Of a stretch of 64,000 nt of DNA, positions 61,790 through 64,000 are shown one piece after another. Source of the DNA: JBEEPE01 sp964489645 (GTDB lineage Bacteria; Verrucomicrobiota; Verrucomicrobiia; Chthoniobacterales; Chthoniobacteraceae); assembly GCA_964489645.1 (NCBI GenBank), contig CAZAZT010000001.1, positions 1 through 64,000 of the forward strand, read 5' to 3'. Numbering within the stretch: the first letter of the stretch is position 1; every line of letters begins with the position of its first letter. The position numbers and the translations under genes were made by a program. The notes beneath the pieces are model-generated. The model was not told where the DNA came from and did no database searches. It saw only the letters and a list, made by a program, of their open reading frames with translations.

Positions 61790-62671
61790 ATGGATAATCA
61801 TAAAAAGCTGAAAAGGCCTCTGGCCGAGAAAGGTATCTCAGACGGACAAACGCTTTCCGAGGGATCGCTTGAGTCCTTGGGGGTGTTCTTGGCTCAGAAG
61901 AGGGTTAGCGCGTCCGATCGTGCATTAGGGGATACTTCGAGTTCTCCTGAGAAAGGTTTTCGACGTGGGGGAGAGCCGAGGGATCTTTGTGGTCGGGAGC
62001 CCTGGGGGTTCGAGATTGTCGTGCTGGATCCCTACCCCGTTGTTTCGTGGGGTGTGCGAGAGTGGTTGGCCGAGGATTTGCCGGGCGTTTTGGTTCGGGC
62101 GGCTGAATCTATCCAAGATGCGACCTCATTGGGCGGAACCATGGGGCGTTGCGTCTGGGTGGTGGAGATTGTTGATGAAAAAGGGGTGGCTGATTGGAAG
62201 CAGTTGGATGGACTTCAGGCCGCAGGCGGAGCTGTTGTCGTCTTTTCGCGGAGTTGTGAGCCGGAGATCATCCACGAAGCCATCCGCCGGGGCGCAACGA
62301 GTTATGTGCACAAAACCGAATGGCGTGACTCGTTGAAGAGCGCCGTCATCCGTGCGGCGGATGGGCAACTCTATGTGAGCGAGGCGGCTACCCCTCGCTT
62401 TTTAGCGCAAATCCGCTCGGCAGACGGACAGATCAAAGCGGAAATCCTTCTCCGAGAGGCTGGGCGCAATCTGTTGACCGAGAGAGAGCGGGAGGTGATG
62501 GAGCTCCTCGGTCGGGCTCACTCGACGCGTCGGATCGCTCTCAAGTTGGGGGTGAGCGCGAAAACGGTTGAGGCGCATGCGGCGAACATCCGAGGAAAGT
62601 TGCACCTCCGCACCATGCGCGAGTTGGTGAGGACCGCCGCGCTCTGGCAGCAGGTCACTGTGGAGGTCTGA
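61790..62671 (+). CDS. LuxR/NarL-type response regulator with non-canonical receiver
   Basis: 293 residues from ATG 61790 (AGGTGG nine bases upstream; an in-frame GTG at 61778 is possible). About 70 N-terminal residues are an unrecognised Ser/Arg-rich extension. The receiver domain (75-195) begins EIVVLDPYPVVSWGVREWLA and keeps only one acidic pocket residue (Asp80). Its phospho-acceptor position reads WVVEIVD, with Glu126 where Asp is expected; the Ser (VFSRS) and Lys175 (SYVHKTEW) are present. The C-terminal LuxR helix-turn-helix is complete (LTEREREVMELLGRAHSTRR, IALKLGVSAKTVEAHAANIR). No sensor kinase is adjacent. It may act without phosphorylation. Confidence 0.88.
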   Translation: MDNHKKLKRPLAEKGISDGQTLSEGSLESLGVFLAQKRVSASDRALGDTSSSPEKGFRRGGEPRDLCGREPWGFEIVVLDPYPVVSWGVREWLAEDLPGVLVRAAESIQDATSLGGTMGRCVWVVEIVDEKGVADWKQLDGLQAAGGAVVVFSRSCEPEIIHEAIRRGATSYVHKTEWRDSLKSAVIRAADGQLYVSEAATPRFLAQIRSADGQIKAEILLREAGRNLLTEREREVMELLGRAHSTRRIALKLGVSAKTVEAHAANIRGKLHLRTMRELVRTAALWQQVTVEV

Positions 62672-62785
62672 TCGGCTCGGATTCGATGACGCGCCTGTCA
62701 GTTTCGAGGTGGGTTGTCGGTCTCCATGAAAGGATCATCGGAACGATCATCTCATGCATGGGGTTGTCGTGTCGCACTCTGTCGC

Positions 62786-64000
62786 TCACTTCAGCGAAGC
62801 CAAGTATTCCACGAGGTCTCGGATCTCTCTTCGGGTGAGCACGGCGCTCAGCGGGGGCATCCCCGAGGGGCCGCTCTCGCGCTTCTGGACTTCGGCCTTT
62901 TTGAGTTTCACAGGGGCGCCGCTCGGCGGCGTCAGCGTCAACTCCGTCGCGGTTTCCGCTTTGAGAATGCCGGCTTGGATCGTCCCGTCTTTCAGGGTGA
63001 CGATCACCGTTTCGAAGCCGGTAGCGATTTTCGCGTTCGGGTTCACGATCGATTCCAGCAGGTATTCCCGGGACTGACGCTTCCCGATGTCCGTCAAGTT
63101 CGGCCCGACTTCAGCGCCATCGTTGCGGATCTTGTGACAGCGGATGCAGGACGCTTCCGCCTTCTCCATGAAAATACGTCGCCCCTCCGCTGCGCTCCCT
63201 CCTGCAAGGCTTTGACGGAAATCTGCGAGAGGATCACTTGCTGGTCGGGATGCCTTGTACTCGGCAAGTTTTGCCAGGAGATTCTGTCCGCCCCTCTTTT
63301 CGGCGGATTCCAAGAGTTCGAGATGAAGTTCAGGAGCAAGTTTCCCGCTGCGAAGGACATCGAGCAGGGATTCCAGAACGGCCGCGGCCTCCGGATCGTC
63401 AAGGGTGGCGAGGGATTGGATGGAGCTCTGCTTTTCACCTGGGGTTCCGATCTCGAGGATTTTTTTCAGGGCGTTGATCCCTCCTCCGGGGAGTTTCAGG
63501 TCCGTACGAAGTTTGGTGGCTGCTTTTCGCAAGGTCTCGGATTTGTCGAGCGAAGCGTTCTCGACGCTCTCGCGGAGGGCTGGGTCCTTCAGGGTTGCCA
63601 ACAGGCGCAGTGCGGAGGCGCGTACTTCCGAGTCGACCGCGGGATTTTTCACGAGCGCTGAGAGGCTTCCCTCAGGGGGGTGAATTGCGGGTCCGAACTT
63701 GCCGATGAGGGTTAACGTCTCGGCGAGAACGGCTGCTGGCTGTGCGGGGGAAAGCAAACTCGGAAGGCCAACTTGGAGTGCGTTTGCGGCTGGAGCTGCG
63801 TCGCGAGGGGGCAAGGGGCGATGGAGTCCCATCACGCGGTCGAGCTTTGGAGGGTTATCCCATAGGCCAAGGGATTGCAGGGCTGAGACGCGATGGACCG
63901 TTGGGAGGTCCTGCAATAAGGCAGTTTGCGCGAGTCGATGGGCATCCTCAGGGCGACCAGTGCGGAATGCTGCGTTGATAGCGCGGCGGATGATCGCGTC
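62786..64000 (-). CDS. PVC-type haem-binding protein with HEAT-like repeats (5' end outside window)
   Basis: About 404 residues visible; the frame is open to base 64000, so the start lies beyond the window. The N-terminal visible part is a row of helical HEAT-like repeats (SALVKNPAVDSEVRASALRL, LATLKDPALRESVENASLDK and so on). The C-terminal 130 residues are the cytochrome c-like module: EASCIRCHKIRNDGAEVGPN (CxxCH haem motif), LTDIGKRQSREYLLESIVNP, GFETVIVTLKDGTIQAGILK, and MPPLSAVLTRREIRDLVEYL with the distal Met. This arrangement is typical of large secreted dehydrogenase-like proteins of Planctomycetes and Verrucomicrobia. Confidence 0.9.
   Translation of the reverse strand, partial: DAIIRRAINAAFRTGRPEDAHRLAQTALLQDLPTVHRVSALQSLGLWDNPPKLDRVMGLHRPLPPRDAAPAANALQVGLPSLLSPAQPAAVLAETLTLIGKFGPAIHPPEGSLSALVKNPAVDSEVRASALRLLATLKDPALRESVENASLDKSETLRKAATKLRTDLKLPGGGINALKKILEIGTPGEKQSSIQSLATLDDPEAAAVLESLLDVLRSGKLAPELHLELLESAEKRGGQNLLAKLAEYKASRPASDPLADFRQSLAGGSAAEGRRIFMEKAEASCIRCHKIRNDGAEVGPNLTDIGKRQSREYLLESIVNPNAKIATGFETVIVTLKDGTIQAGILKAETATELTLTPPSGAPVKLKKAEVQKRESGPSGMPPLSAVLTRREIRDLVEYLASLK

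Overview
The window reads as a chromosomal segment of a moderately high-GC Gram-negative bacterium of the PVC superphylum, most likely Verrucomicrobiota. The evidence is protein families typical of that phylum: a PVC-type haem-binding HEAT-repeat protein at the right edge, a DUF1080 secreted hydrolase beside a TIM-barrel sugar isomerase, and a 74-residue Lys/Arg/Ala-rich basic protein. Outer-membrane machinery (LptF/G-type permease, two TolC-like proteins, a TonB-dependent receptor, MotB) shows a diderm envelope. Genus cannot be fixed by eye. Three runs of exactly 100 N (31008-31107, 47733-47832, 60549-60648) are scaffold gaps. No tRNA, rRNA, CRISPR array, insertion sequence or prophage was seen. 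No gene-free stretch exceeds about 230 bases.

Left part (1-23.7 kb), housekeeping and export. On the minus strand lie an LptF/G-type permease (runs off the edge), a metallo-beta-lactamase-fold hydrolase and a full-length pyruvate carboxylase. Upstream of them is a three-gene exporter set (ABC, HlyD, TolC) whose ABC protein has lost every ATPase motif. Next come a compact hisI-trpE-trpG-PGPGW operon (minus) and, divergently, sppA, a CPBP intramembrane protease, thiL, the small basic protein and an NYN-domain nuclease-like protein. metH (minus) and a large secreted cyclophilin (plus) are divergent from each other.

Centre (23.7-46.7 kb), one nearly uninterrupted flagellar cluster on the plus strand: flgB flgC fliE fliF fliG fliH fliI fliJ motE-like fliK flgD flgE fliL fliM fliN fliO fliP fliQ fliR flhB flhA flhF orf fliA motA motB orf. 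It holds rod-base, MS ring, C ring, export gate, export ATPase, hook, stator and sigma-28 genes. It does not hold flagellin, hook-associated proteins, the distal rod, or P/L rings, which must lie elsewhere. A good sigma-54-type promoter sits directly before flgB. FliM lacks the usual CheY-binding N-terminus, FlhF is divergent, and the slot where flhG is often found holds a small membrane protein.

Right part (46.8-64 kb), envelope and accessory genes: a Gfo/Idh oxidoreductase and a Cys-rich secreted protein that meet at a gap, a glycosyltransferase, an orphan TolC and a PgeF-like protein. A TonB-dependent receptor-tonB-exbB-exbD-coiled-coil operon follows; two 17-bp dyads of the same architecture stand upstream of the receptor and are shared with a divergent class II aldolase. 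A HupE-like/TIM-barrel/DUF1080 operon, a small secreted protein split by an artefactual gap, a DUF2490 protein, an atypical LuxR regulator and the haem/HEAT protein complete the window.

Recurring theme: few genes have a clear Shine-Dalgarno sequence (pyc, the cyclophilin and the glycosyltransferase do), and several plausible promoters lie so close to the ATG that the mRNA would be leaderless or nearly so.
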